Below, in pieces: positions 6,087-12,998 of a stretch of 14,287 nt of DNA (within the stretch, counting starts at the first letter, position 1; every line of letters starts with the position of its first letter). This DNA comes from Firmicutes bacterium UBA5559. Its GTDB lineage: Bacteria; Bacillota; Clostridia; Peptostreptococcales; Anaerovoracaceae. The position numbers were made by a program, and so were the translations under genes. The stretch is from contig DIMT01000016.1 in NCBI GenBank assembly GCA_002425705.1, positions 1 to 14,287 of the forward strand, given 5' to 3'. A model generated the notes under the pieces. The model was not told the origin of the DNA. It made no database searches and worked only from the letters and a program-made list of their open reading frames with translations.

Positions 6087-7184
6087 ATGAAAGGTAAAAA
6101 AATACTGATCCTTGTTCTGATTCTGATTCTGGCCCTGGGCACCAGTACGGCCTTCGCAGCCGAGTATACGGTGAAATCCGGAGATACCTTAGGCAAGATT
6201 GCCAAGGCGTATCAGGTAACCGTTGACCAGTTGGTCAAATGGAACAACATTGCCAACCGGGATCTGATCTTTGTTAATCAGAAGCTGATGGTTTCCGGTG
6301 ATGTTCCGGGTGAGGCAGGCGGAAAGGCAAAACCGGTGACCATTCCGGTTAAAGGAGACATTGATGAGTATGGCGGTGCCGATGCTTACGACAATGGTGG
6401 CGATCACCCCGACTCTAAGTATTATGTGAATCCGGACTTCTACAACATGAAATCGGATGGGGACCTGACCATCATCAGCAATTTTAAAACTTATCAGCAG
6501 ACTTCTGAATGGTCCTGCGGCAATGCAGCTACCCTGATGGTTCTGGAACACTTCGGCGTTTCGGATTATACGGAATGGGATATTGCGGTGAAGTCCAACA
6601 CCGGCGTGGATTTTGAAACTCCAGGATCTCAGCCTGGAAGTGCCAACAATTTCCCAGAATACGGAACCTCGGTGGACGATATCGTCCGATTTTTTGAAAG
6701 CATCGATGGCTTTGACATCGTGGAAACCAGTTATGTGAAAGACTACAAGGCCAGTGAACTGATTCAGGAAGGGGACAAAAGCGTTCCCTGGGTTGAATGG
6801 GGAAATCTGCCGGGCAAATTCAATTCCGTAGCTCTTTATGCTTCGGATAACGACCCGAATACGGAAAACTGGGTAGAAGATGCAAAGGATTCCTATTTTG
6901 TTAAATGGGTTACAGGCCACCTGAAAGCAGACCGGCCAATCCTGGTGGAATGGGCAGATTGGGATGGTCACTGGCAGGCCATCATCGGCTATGATACCAA
7001 TGGCACACCGGGGATCGGGGATGACACGATTATCTTTGCTGATCCCTATGACACTTCCGACCACTGGCAGGATGGATATTACTATTATCCGGCAGAGAGA
7101 TGGTTCTATATGTGGTCCGACCGGGCTGTAGCGCCGAAGCCTTATCAGCTCCAACCCTATATCGTGGTAGAACCTTCCAAATAG
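6087..7184 (+). CDS. Secreted LysM protein with C39-like peptidase domain
   Basis: Exported cell-wall-binding protein with a predicted cysteine peptidase domain. A hydrophobic signal peptide ends near AFAA (about residue 25). A single LysM domain follows at about 26-70 (YTVKSGDTLGKIAKAYQVT ... NQKLMV), which should bind peptidoglycan. After a linker of about 50 residues, the C39_2-type papain-like domain carries Gln137/138 and Cys144 (QQTSEWSCGNAATLM), His295 (WDGHWQAIIGYD) and a likely Asp319 (IFADPYD), the expected order for a Cys-His-Asp active site. It may cut peptides or proteins in the envelope; the substrate is unknown, and no ABC exporter is next to it. GTAGGAGGG precedes ATG 6087. 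It lies 54 nt after hcp and ends 31 nt before a strong terminator. Confidence 0.9.
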   Translation: MKGKKILILVLILILALGTSTAFAAEYTVKSGDTLGKIAKAYQVTVDQLVKWNNIANRDLIFVNQKLMVSGDVPGEAGGKAKPVTIPVKGDIDEYGGADAYDNGGDHPDSKYYVNPDFYNMKSDGDLTIISNFKTYQQTSEWSCGNAATLMVLEHFGVSDYTEWDIAVKSNTGVDFETPGSQPGSANNFPEYGTSVDDIVRFFESIDGFDIVETSYVKDYKASELIQEGDKSVPWVEWGNLPGKFNSVALYASDNDPNTENWVEDAKDSYFVKWVTGHLKADRPILVEWADWDGHWQAIIGYDTNGTPGIGDDTIIFADPYDTSDHWQDGYYYYPAERWFYMWSDRAVAPKPYQLQPYIVVEPSK

Positions 7185-7215
7185 TACCCTTAGAAATACG
7201 AAACCATAATAGTTT

Positions 7216-7240
7216 AGCCCCCGGATTCGGGGGCTTTCTC
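7216..7240 (+). terminator. Rho-independent terminator after the LysM-peptidase gene
   Basis: An 8-bp GC-rich stem, AGCCCCCG (7216-7223) with CGGGGGCT (7228-7235), has a GATT loop and is followed by TTTCTC on the plus strand. It abuts the stop of the convergent AOR gene (7242). The minus-strand side has no T-run. Confidence 0.85.
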
Positions 7241-7241
7241 A

Positions 7242-9077
7242 TTACAGCAGTTGATAATTTTTGAGTGTTTCCGGGTTTGGCAAAGCCTGTTTCAGATCAC
7301 ATTCACGCAGGGTCAGATATCGATCCAGCATGCCCTGGAATTCTTCCCGTTGCTTCGCACCCTCCTCCGAATCCTTTAGCTCAGGGCGTTGCACCAGCCG
7401 CCAGTCCTCTCTTTGGATACCTCGCCGGCCATTGAGGGCGATTTCCAAAAGATAGACCCGCTTGCCGATTTCAATCAGCTCCTCCGGAGGGAAGAGATGG
7501 CCGGTGGCGGCATTCAGGACCTTGGAAAGACCTTCGTAGAGGGGGTATTTCCAAACCAGAGGCACGGCATTGACCCAGGAATTGACGGAGCCCTTGCACC
7601 TTCCAATGCAGTCGGAAAGGGCGCAGGCGTCTTCACTGACAATCAGCCGCTCCACTTCGTCTTGGGGGAGATATCCTTCTTCCACCAGCCTTTGGAACAG
7701 TTCGCCGTCGTTCTCCCCGAAGGTCCAGCTTCGGCCCCGAAGATGATCTGCTCCCCGGGTTGAGGTGGCATGGGCCAAAGAAAAGATTCCTGGCGGGAAA
7801 TTTCCCCTGCCGGTTCCCTTCACTTGATCATTCAGATCGCTGCAAGCCTTTCCCAAAATCCGGTTCATTCCCGTTTCACCTTCTGCGATGACGGAGCCAA
7901 AGCCTTTCCGAAAAGCAGTCTGATGGATAAGCTGGATCTGGTCCTCCGTATTATCCCAGGAAAGATCCAAGCCCCCCGTGTCTTCCTTGCTCAGAAAGCC
8001 CTTGTTGAACAAGTCTTTGGCGATGGCCAGGCAATTGCCCAGAGGGATGACGCACATGCCGTATTTATCGGAGAGATTCTGCATGGTCATAACAGCAGAG
8101 GGGTCGCTGATGCCGCAGTTGATTCCCAGGCAGTGGATTCCTTCGTATTCCATGGCGGAACCTATTTCTCCCCGATATTCGCCTTCCGGAATCCGGTAAA
8201 CATCTTTACAGATGGCAGGGCAAGTGTGGCATCCGGTCCGATGAAGCTCATATTTTTTCCAGGAGGGAGCCTGGAGGCTCTCCGGGACTTCTTCTGCCCC
8301 CAGGTAGGAAGCGTTGTTGTGCCAGCCGGGGAACCAATTAGCCAGTCCGTGATGGGTGCCGATCACCCGGACCACCTCTTTCTGGAACGGATCGGTAAAG
8401 AAAAAATTCCGGTCCAGATCAGCCAGCCTCTTTAATTCCATGGGATCGTGAACCGGGATTTCCATCGTACCCCGGACAGCGATAGCTTTTAAATTTTTAG
8501 AACCCAAAACGGCTCCGGCACCCCGGGCTGCAGAGCTGTACTTATCAAAAATTACGCTGGCAAAACGCACCAGATTTTCCCCCGCCTGGCCGATGGCAGC
8601 CACGCCGATGTCCTTTCCATGGATTTCCTTCAAGGCATCGGTGCACTGCCAGGTATCCAGACCCCATAAGGACGATGCATCCAGCAATTGAGCCTTTCCG
8701 TCATCGATCCACAAATAGACAGGTGCGTCCGATTGACCAGAGATGACAATCTGATCCATGCCGCTTTGCTTCATCCGATAGGGAAAGAGACTGCCGCCGT
8801 TCCCGTCTCCCAGCATATTGCTGTGGGGACCGATGGTACTGACATGGCAGCGGGAATTCATAGGCATATTGGTTCCGGCCAGAGGTCCGCAGCCAAAGCA
8901 GACCACGTTTTCAGGACCGAAAGGATCCCCCTTTGCCGGAACCTCGTTGTAGAGAATCCAGTCGTTGATTCCTCTGCCGCCGATAAACCGATGAAGAACA
9001 TCTTCACCGATTGGTTCGAAAACTGCAATTCCTTCTTTCAAATAGACACGAAGCCTTTGATTGAGCCATCCGCTCAT
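7242..9077 (-). CDS. Aldehyde:ferredoxin oxidoreductase family protein
   Basis: Tungsten- or molybdenum-pterin enzyme of the AOR family. It typically oxidises aldehydes to carboxylic acids with ferredoxin as acceptor, in the cytoplasm of anaerobes. The [4Fe-4S] motif is Cys283, Cys286 and Cys290 (GCHTCPAIC), with the fourth ligand probably Cys494 in DCIGRC, the counterpart of the DxxGxC motif. The FIGGRGIN and GPLAGTNMP segments near the N-terminus and HATSTRGADHLRG in the C-terminal half also match the family. With start ATG 9077 the protein has 611 residues, normal for AOR. AAGGTGG (9086-9092) lies 8 nt before this ATG, whereas the longer frame to 9155 and ATG 9083 are badly spaced. Its exact member (AOR, FOR, GOR or the benzoyl-CoA-type relatives) is not certain. 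No cofactor genes adjoin it. It is divergent from a glyoxalase-like gene. Confidence 0.93.
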   Translation of the reverse strand: MSGWLNQRLRVYLKEGIAVFEPIGEDVLHRFIGGRGINDWILYNEVPAKGDPFGPENVVCFGCGPLAGTNMPMNSRCHVSTIGPHSNMLGDGNGGSLFPYRMKQSGMDQIVISGQSDAPVYLWIDDGKAQLLDASSLWGLDTWQCTDALKEIHGKDIGVAAIGQAGENLVRFASVIFDKYSSAARGAGAVLGSKNLKAIAVRGTMEIPVHDPMELKRLADLDRNFFFTDPFQKEVVRVIGTHHGLANWFPGWHNNASYLGAEEVPESLQAPSWKKYELHRTGCHTCPAICKDVYRIPEGEYRGEIGSAMEYEGIHCLGINCGISDPSAVMTMQNLSDKYGMCVIPLGNCLAIAKDLFNKGFLSKEDTGGLDLSWDNTEDQIQLIHQTAFRKGFGSVIAEGETGMNRILGKACSDLNDQVKGTGRGNFPPGIFSLAHATSTRGADHLRGRSWTFGENDGELFQRLVEEGYLPQDEVERLIVSEDACALSDCIGRCKGSVNSWVNAVPLVWKYPLYEGLSKVLNAATGHLFPPEELIEIGKRVYLLEIALNGRRGIQREDWRLVQRPELKDSEEGAKQREEFQGMLDRYLTLRECDLKQALPNPETLKNYQLL

Positions 9078-9192
9078 GGTCATCACCACCTTTAATTTTA
9101 CTATACTCCGGGCAACTTGGGTTGCGAACCAAAAAGAGATGGAAACACATGACAAATAGCAACAAGAAGCGACGACATTATATATTCCGAAG

Positions 9193-9221
9193 TTAGGATA
9201 AGCTTCATATGGTGGTATAAT
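9193..9221 (+). promoter_or_regulatory. Promoter of the glyoxalase-like gene
   Basis: A perfect TATAAT (9216-9221) with an upstream TG (extended -10: TGGTATAAT) and a partial -35 hexamer, TTAGGA (9193-9198), are 17 nt apart. It lies 29 nt before the ATG. The -10 is enclosed by the inverted repeat at 9203-9235. Confidence 0.65.
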
Positions 9222-9235
9222 ATAATTATATGAAG
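9203..9235. repeat. Inverted repeat around the glyoxalase -10 box
   Basis: The perfect 8-bp arms CTTCATAT (9203-9210) and ATATGAAG (9228-9235) are separated by 17 nt, with the -10 box between them. The outer arm covers the likely transcription start. It could be an operator for a dimeric repressor. The AT-rich composition means chance cannot be excluded. Confidence 0.4.
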
Positions 9236-9249
9236 AAAGGGGTGAAGTG

Positions 9250-9618
9250 ATGAAATTTAAATTTGTTCACAATAATATCAATGTTTTCAATCTGGACCGT
9301 TCCCTTGAATTTTACGAAAAAGCTCTGGACCTGAGGGAAGTCCGGCGGAAAGAGGCTTCGGACGGCTCTTATATTATCGTGTTCCTGGCCAATGAAGAGT
9401 CGGAGCATCAGCTGGAGCTGACATGGCTGAGAGACAAAGAAGGACCGTACCATCTGGGGGATAACGAGTTTCACGTGGCCTTCCGGACCGATGACTATGA
9501 AGCAGCCCATGCCCGGCATCAGGAGATGGGGTGCATATGCTATGAGAATCCGTCAATGGGTATTTATTTTATTTGTGATCCAGACGGATATTGGACAGAA
9601 ATCATTCCAACGAGGTAG
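9250..9618 (+). CDS. Glyoxalase I-like VOC family protein
   Basis: Small cytoplasmic metalloenzyme of the vicinal oxygen chelate fold, 122 residues, closest in pattern to lactoylglutathione lyase, which isomerises the methylglyoxal-thiol hemithioacetal. Two beta-alpha-beta repeats are visible. Four candidate metal ligands fall where glyoxalase I has them: His7 (FVHNNINV), Glu57 (HQLELTW), His75 (EFHVAF) and Glu117 (YWTEIIP). The ending DPDGYWTEI is typical of the family. Many Clostridia lack glutathione, so another thiol may be used. ATG 9250 is preferred over GTG 9247 because AAAGGGGTG lies at a better spacing. It is divergent from the AOR gene and has its own promoter. A different VOC function is possible. 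Confidence 0.88.
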   Translation: MKFKFVHNNINVFNLDRSLEFYEKALDLREVRRKEASDGSYIIVFLANEESEHQLELTWLRDKEGPYHLGDNEFHVAFRTDDYEAAHARHQEMGCICYENPSMGIYFICDPDGYWTEIIPTR

Positions 9619-9735
9619 AAGACTGTCGAATGAAAGAGAAAACTGTTGTAACTTTTCCCCGAATTGATAGAGGGATTATGCCTTTTTTCAGGTATCATTG
9701 ATGTAACCGTTGTATAGATAAGGAGGGTGTTAACA

Positions 9736-10194
9736 ATGAAAAAAATTCTTATTCCTGTAGATTCATCCGATTGCGCCAAGAGGGCCATTGACGAGGGCAG
9801 GAAGTTTATGGATGCCTTCGGTTCAGAAATCGTACTTCTGTATGTAGTAGGTATCCGTATCGCAGCCCAGAGATTCAGCACCACAGTTCCGAAACCCAAT
9901 ACAACTGAAGATCCCTATGTGGCCAAAGAAAAGGGCCAGGCTGAAGAAATGCTTCAGTCCTATATCGATTCCTTCGGGGACAAGAAGGACAAGGTTTCCA
10001 TGATGATTATCCACGGAATCGTTGCAGACGAAATCATCAGCGCGATTAATCAGACCGATGTGGATTTCGTCATCATGGGGTCCCACGGAATTGGTTCCGT
10101 CCTTTACCGCAATCTGCTGGGAAGCGTGACGAACAAGGTTCTGCATCATGCAGAAAAACCAGTACTGGTTATTCCTGAATGCAAAAAACAATAA
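9736..10194 (+). CDS. Universal stress protein (UspA family)
   Basis: Single-domain cytoplasmic universal stress protein of 152 residues. It starts with the beta-strand and loop ILIPVDSSDCAKRAI and ends with the nucleotide-binding loop GSHGIG ... LLGSVTNKVL and PVLVIP. The family motif is G-2x-G-9x-G-S/T. Here there are 10 residues between Gly118 and Gly129, one more than usual, so ATP binding is likely but not certain. ATG 9736 is chosen because AAGGAGGG (9720-9727) precedes it by 8 nt; GTG 9727 overlaps that site. It is monocistronic, with a strong terminator 14 nt after the stop. I found no convincing promoter in the 117 bp upstream. Its partner or signal is unknown. Confidence 0.93.
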   Translation: MKKILIPVDSSDCAKRAIDEGRKFMDAFGSEIVLLYVVGIRIAAQRFSTTVPKPNTTEDPYVAKEKGQAEEMLQSYIDSFGDKKDKVSMMIIHGIVADEIISAINQTDVDFVIMGSHGIGSVLYRNLLGSVTNKVLHHAEKPVLVIPECKKQ

Positions 10195-10208
10195 ACATCC
10201 ATCGGATT

Positions 10209-10236
10209 CACCCCGGAATACCGGGGTGTTTTTTTC
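10209..10236 (+). terminator. Rho-independent terminator of the usp gene
   Basis: A perfect 8-bp stem, CACCCCGG (10209-10216) with CCGGGGTG (10221-10228), has an AATA loop and eight following T residues. It clearly separates the usp gene from the pirin operon. Confidence 0.95.
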
Positions 10237-10242
10237 TTATTT

Positions 10243-10271
10243 TTGTAGTAAAATAGAAACAATAGGATACT
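10243..10271 (+). promoter_or_regulatory. Promoter of the pirin-sigI-rsgI operon
   Basis: TTGTAG (10243-10248) and GATACT (10266-10271) are spaced by 17 nt, right after the usp terminator and 25 nt before the pirin start. Each hexamer matches sigma-A consensus at four of six positions. It would serve all three downstream genes if no internal promoter exists. Confidence 0.55.
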
Positions 10272-10296
10272 CCAGGATTAGACGAGGAGGAATTGA

Positions 10297-11136
10297 ATGA
10301 AACGAGCAGTGAAAAAAGTCGTCACAGGCAGCGTACAGTACGATGGTGCCGGAGTTAAACTGGTTCGGGTTATCGGCAATGCAACCGTTTATGATTTCGA
10401 TCCCTTTTTAATGCTGGATGCCTTTGATTCAAGGGATCCGGAAGATTACATCAAAGGATTTCCCTGGCATCCTCATCGGGGCATCGAGACGGTGACCTAT
10501 CTGATTCAGGGAGACATTGAACATGGGGACAGCATTGGTAATTCCGGAAGTATACTGGATGGGGGATGCCAATGGATGACGGCAGGCAGGGGAATCCTGC
10601 ACCAGGAGATGCCCCAGCCGGCGGATCGGATGCTTGGTGTCCAGCTTTGGCTTAATTTGCCGAAAAAGAATAAGATGACCCACCCTCAGTACCGGGACAT
10701 CCGGGGGGATATGGTGCCGCTGATTCAGAAGAAGGGTGAGGAGGTTCGGGTAATTTCGGGAGTCTATGATGGCAAAGAAGGCGCCACCCACGGGGATTAT
10801 GTGGAGATGACCTTCCTGGATGTTAAACTGGAACCGGGAGCAGTCTGGGAACTGCCTGTCAATACAGAGGATACCGTATTCTTATATCTGGTGGAAGGAA
10901 AGGCAATTGTCGGGGATGGAGAATCCATCCTTCGTGAAAACCGCAGTGCCCTGCTCCTGACAGAAGGAGAGGAAGTTCTGGTGGAAGCGGGAAAGGAAGG
11001 GGTTCGATTTTTGATCTTTGCAGGAGCGCCCCTTCGTGAACCCATTGCCTGGGGAGGCCCGATTGTTATGAATACCCGCGAAGAATTGAATCAGGCATTT
11101 GAGGAGATCCGGAATGGAACATTTATCACCCGATGA
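10297..11136 (+). CDS. Pirin family protein
   Basis: Bicupin of the pirin family, 279 residues, probably cytoplasmic. The N-terminal cupin has the metal-binding residues His58, His60, His102 and Glu104 (WHPHRGIETVTY and GRGILHQEMP), matching the iron site of known pirins. The second cupin lies at about 160-270, ending with the LREPIAWGGPIVMN segment. Known pirins act as quercetin dioxygenases or redox-sensing partners of other proteins; which applies here is unknown. GAGGAGG precedes ATG 10297. The 3' end overlaps the sigI start by 23 nt, so the two are probably cotranscribed and translationally coupled. Confidence 0.94.
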   Translation: MKRAVKKVVTGSVQYDGAGVKLVRVIGNATVYDFDPFLMLDAFDSRDPEDYIKGFPWHPHRGIETVTYLIQGDIEHGDSIGNSGSILDGGCQWMTAGRGILHQEMPQPADRMLGVQLWLNLPKKNKMTHPQYRDIRGDMVPLIQKKGEEVRVISGVYDGKEGATHGDYVEMTFLDVKLEPGAVWELPVNTEDTVFLYLVEGKAIVGDGESILRENRSALLLTEGEEVLVEAGKEGVRFLIFAGAPLREPIAWGGPIVMNTREELNQAFEEIRNGTFITR

Positions 11137-11848
11137 TCAAAACCGGCATCGGTCGGTTGATCAAATCGCCCTGGAGGCGAAAGAACAAGAAGCAAAGCTG
11201 GAGGATTTCCTCCTGGAGGAGATGCCTTTTATCAGGGCATCAGCAGGAAAAAAACTGGGTCGTCATGTGGAAGAGGGGAGCGAGGAAGAACTAGTCGCTC
11301 TGGAAGCCTTTGTCGAAGCCGTACATAGCTACACGCCGGAGAAGGGCAGTTTTCTGCCCTTCTCCCGTTTAGTCATGGACCGGCGGATGATCGACTGGAT
11401 GAGAAGAGAAGAAAAAAGCAAGCGATTCGTTCCAATGGATCCGGAGGACATCACTCGGCATATGGAGTTTCAGAGCAGCGGGAACGTAAATTTGGTAAAC
11501 GATCAGATGGAGAATAAAAGCGATGCTGCAGAAGAAATCCACCAGCTTTCCATTGCCCTTAGTCCCTATGGTATCCAGTTTCGAGATCTGCCCAATCAAT
11601 CCCCCAAGTCGGAAAAAACCCGAAAATCCTGCAGGAAAGTCATTTCTGCCATCCGGGAATCGGAGATTCTTTTAAGGGAAATGAGAGAAAAAAAAGCCCT
11701 TCCCCTGAAAGTTGTAGAAAAAAATACAGGGGTACCCCGAAAAATCATGGAGCGGCATCGAAAATATATAATAGCAGTGGTTGAAATACTCAGCGGAGAG
11801 TATCCCTGCCTACGCCCCTATGTTCGCAGTATGATCAAGGAGGATTGA
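11114..11848 (+). CDS. sigI: RNA polymerase sigma factor SigI
   Basis: Alternative sigma factor of the SigI group, 244 residues. In Bacillus SigI serves heat and envelope stress; in cellulolytic Clostridia SigI factors control polysaccharide-degrading enzymes. The sigma-2-like part is at about 38-105 (ALEAFVEAVHSYTPEKGSFLPFSRLVMDRRMIDWMRREEK, seen in pieces). The C-terminal helix-turn-helix is near 190-235 (VPRKIMERHRKYIIA), strongly like the B. subtilis protein. ATG 11114 is chosen because GAGGAG (11101-11106) is 7 nt upstream; TTG 11099 would start before that site. It overlaps the pirin gene by 23 nt and is followed after 3 nt by its anti-sigma gene. Its activity is expected to be held off by RsgI. 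Confidence 0.93.
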   Translation: MEHLSPDDQNRHRSVDQIALEAKEQEAKLEDFLLEEMPFIRASAGKKLGRHVEEGSEEELVALEAFVEAVHSYTPEKGSFLPFSRLVMDRRMIDWMRREEKSKRFVPMDPEDITRHMEFQSSGNVNLVNDQMENKSDAAEEIHQLSIALSPYGIQFRDLPNQSPKSEKTRKSCRKVISAIRESEILLREMREKKALPLKVVEKNTGVPRKIMERHRKYIIAVVEILSGEYPCLRPYVRSMIKED

Positions 11849-11851
11849 CGG

Positions 11852-12775
11852 ATGAGAGCAATTATCATGGATACCGATCGTAAGCAGGCTGTAGCCATGT
11901 CAGAAGATGGAATGATCCGTCATATCCGGAACAGGGGATATGAAATCGGTCAGTCTATTGAGATTGGGGAGATGAATATGATGAAAATGAAAAGCAGGCC
12001 AAGAAACCTGGTGGCTGGAATTGCAGCAGCAGTTCTGATTACAGCCGGCGGCGGAACGGTCTTTGCCTATAACAATCCGGTAGCGGAGGTGTCGGTGGAT
12101 GTGAATCCATCCATCGTATACACAGTAAACACCTTTGAAAAGGTTATTAAAGCCAAAGCAATAGATGATGAAGCAGTGCCCGTTCTTGATACGATCCAAT
12201 GGAGCGGAGAGGATCTTGATAAGGTTCTGGATAACACTATTCAGGCTTTGAAAGAAAAAGAATTCCTGGACCAGAATGATTGGTATGAAAACGGTATTGT
12301 AATCGGAGTACACGCGGACTCTGAAAAAAAAGAAAAGCAATTGATCCGAGGTATTTCAGAAAGACTGGAACAGATCATCTTTCAAGAGACCTCCAAAGAA
12401 GTAGACCTGGATGAAGAGAACGGACCTGTCATTGGTATCGGAGAAGAGAGAGTTCGGGAAGCTGCACGTCTCAGTGAGGAACTGAAAATGGAAATTACCC
12501 CGGGCAAACTGAACCTGATTCAGAAACTGGAGAAAAGTTACGAGTCGATAGGGGACGCATCTTCTGCTGAAGCGGCAGTGGAGTATTGGATAGACAAACC
12601 GGTGAAGGACATCATGGCCCAGGTCAAGGAAAATCGTCAGGCAGAAAAGGAAGATGAAAAAACGCCTCCCGGGCTGGCCGATAAAGCCACTCCGTCCGGA
12701 TTGACCAACAAGGCCACGCCTCCCGGGCTGATGAAAAAAGAGGAGATGAAGGAATCTGGTAAAGCTTCCGAATAA
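11852..12775 (+). CDS. rsgI: Anti-sigma factor RsgI
   Basis: Single-pass membrane anti-sigma factor for SigI, 307 residues. The cytoplasmic N-terminal RsgI domain (about 1-48) should bind SigI. A membrane segment follows at about 52-72. The extracytoplasmic part opens with VSVDVNPSI (81-88 region), the conserved motif whose Asn85-Pro86 bond is known to undergo autoproteolysis in studied RsgI proteins. The rest is charged and partly helical, and ends in three repeats, TPPGL, TPSGL and TPPGL (about 275-300). No carbohydrate-binding or enzymatic sensor domain is seen, unlike many clostridial RsgI proteins, so the signal is probably not a polysaccharide. AAGGAGG inside the sigI end serves its start. 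A strong terminator follows 55 nt later. Confidence 0.92.
   Translation: MRAIIMDTDRKQAVAMSEDGMIRHIRNRGYEIGQSIEIGEMNMMKMKSRPRNLVAGIAAAVLITAGGGTVFAYNNPVAEVSVDVNPSIVYTVNTFEKVIKAKAIDDEAVPVLDTIQWSGEDLDKVLDNTIQALKEKEFLDQNDWYENGIVIGVHADSEKKEKQLIRGISERLEQIIFQETSKEVDLDEENGPVIGIGEERVREAARLSEELKMEITPGKLNLIQKLEKSYESIGDASSAEAAVEYWIDKPVKDIMAQVKENRQAEKEDEKTPPGLADKATPSGLTNKATPPGLMKKEEMKESGKASE
12660..12735 (+). repeat. TPPGL-type tandem repeat in rsgI
   Basis: Three units of about 27-30 bp encode (A/T)TP(P/S)GL followed by a lysine-containing linker. The outer two share the stretch ACGCCTCCCGGGCTG exactly. Similar Pro-Gly-Leu tails occur in some other clostridial RsgI proteins. Repeat-number changes between strains would be expected. 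Confidence 0.6.
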
Positions 12776-12785
12776 ATTTGCAGTT

Positions 12786-12797
12786 ATCATCGATGAT
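12786..12797. repeat. 12-bp perfect palindrome after rsgI
   Basis: ATCATCGATGAT reads the same on both strands. It lies 10 nt after the rsgI stop and before the operon terminator. A further TATCAT occurs at 12811-12816. No function is evident. Confidence 0.3.
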
Positions 12798-12830
12798 GCT
12801 GATATAGTATTATCATCCGACTTGTGAGGG

Positions 12831-12870
12831 GGAAACCGGCTGTTGCGCATGCGGCCGGTTTCCTTTTTTT
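12831..12870 (+). terminator. Rho-independent terminator of the pirin-sigI-rsgI operon
   Basis: A perfect 10-bp stem, GGAAACCGGC (12831-12840) with GCCGGTTTCC (12854-12863), is followed by seven T residues. It lies 55 nt after the rsgI stop. Confidence 0.95.
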
Positions 12871-12998
12871 GTATGGAGAAATAATTGTGACATAGTCACC
12901 AGGCCCTGCTTATATATTTATTTCAAAGGGTATAGATTATCCAATTGAATTTGTCGAAATAATATCCATTGTGAAAGAACACTGACGGAGAAAAATCT

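Noticed and set aside
6189..7154. 321-codon minus-strand ORF opposite the LysM-peptidase gene
   Set aside because: The plus strand has a signal peptide, LysM and a catalytic Cys-His set. The minus ORF is long only because the opposite strand is GC-balanced and codon-biased.
7770..8435. 221-codon plus-strand ORF inside the AOR gene
   Set aside because: It lies wholly antisense to a well-supported AOR gene, has no ribosome binding site, and its product looks like no family.
12778..12870. Possible small RNA ending at the operon terminator
   Set aside because: TTGCAG with GATATA at 17 nt is a weak promoter, and the terminator is fully explained by the upstream operon.
12885..12916. Possible promoter for the adaptor gene (TTGTGA ... 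TATATA) with a GTGAC-ATA-GTCAC dyad
   Set aside because: The spacing of 20 nt is too long and the hexamers are poor. The dyad is only 5 bp per arm, so neither was called as a feature.
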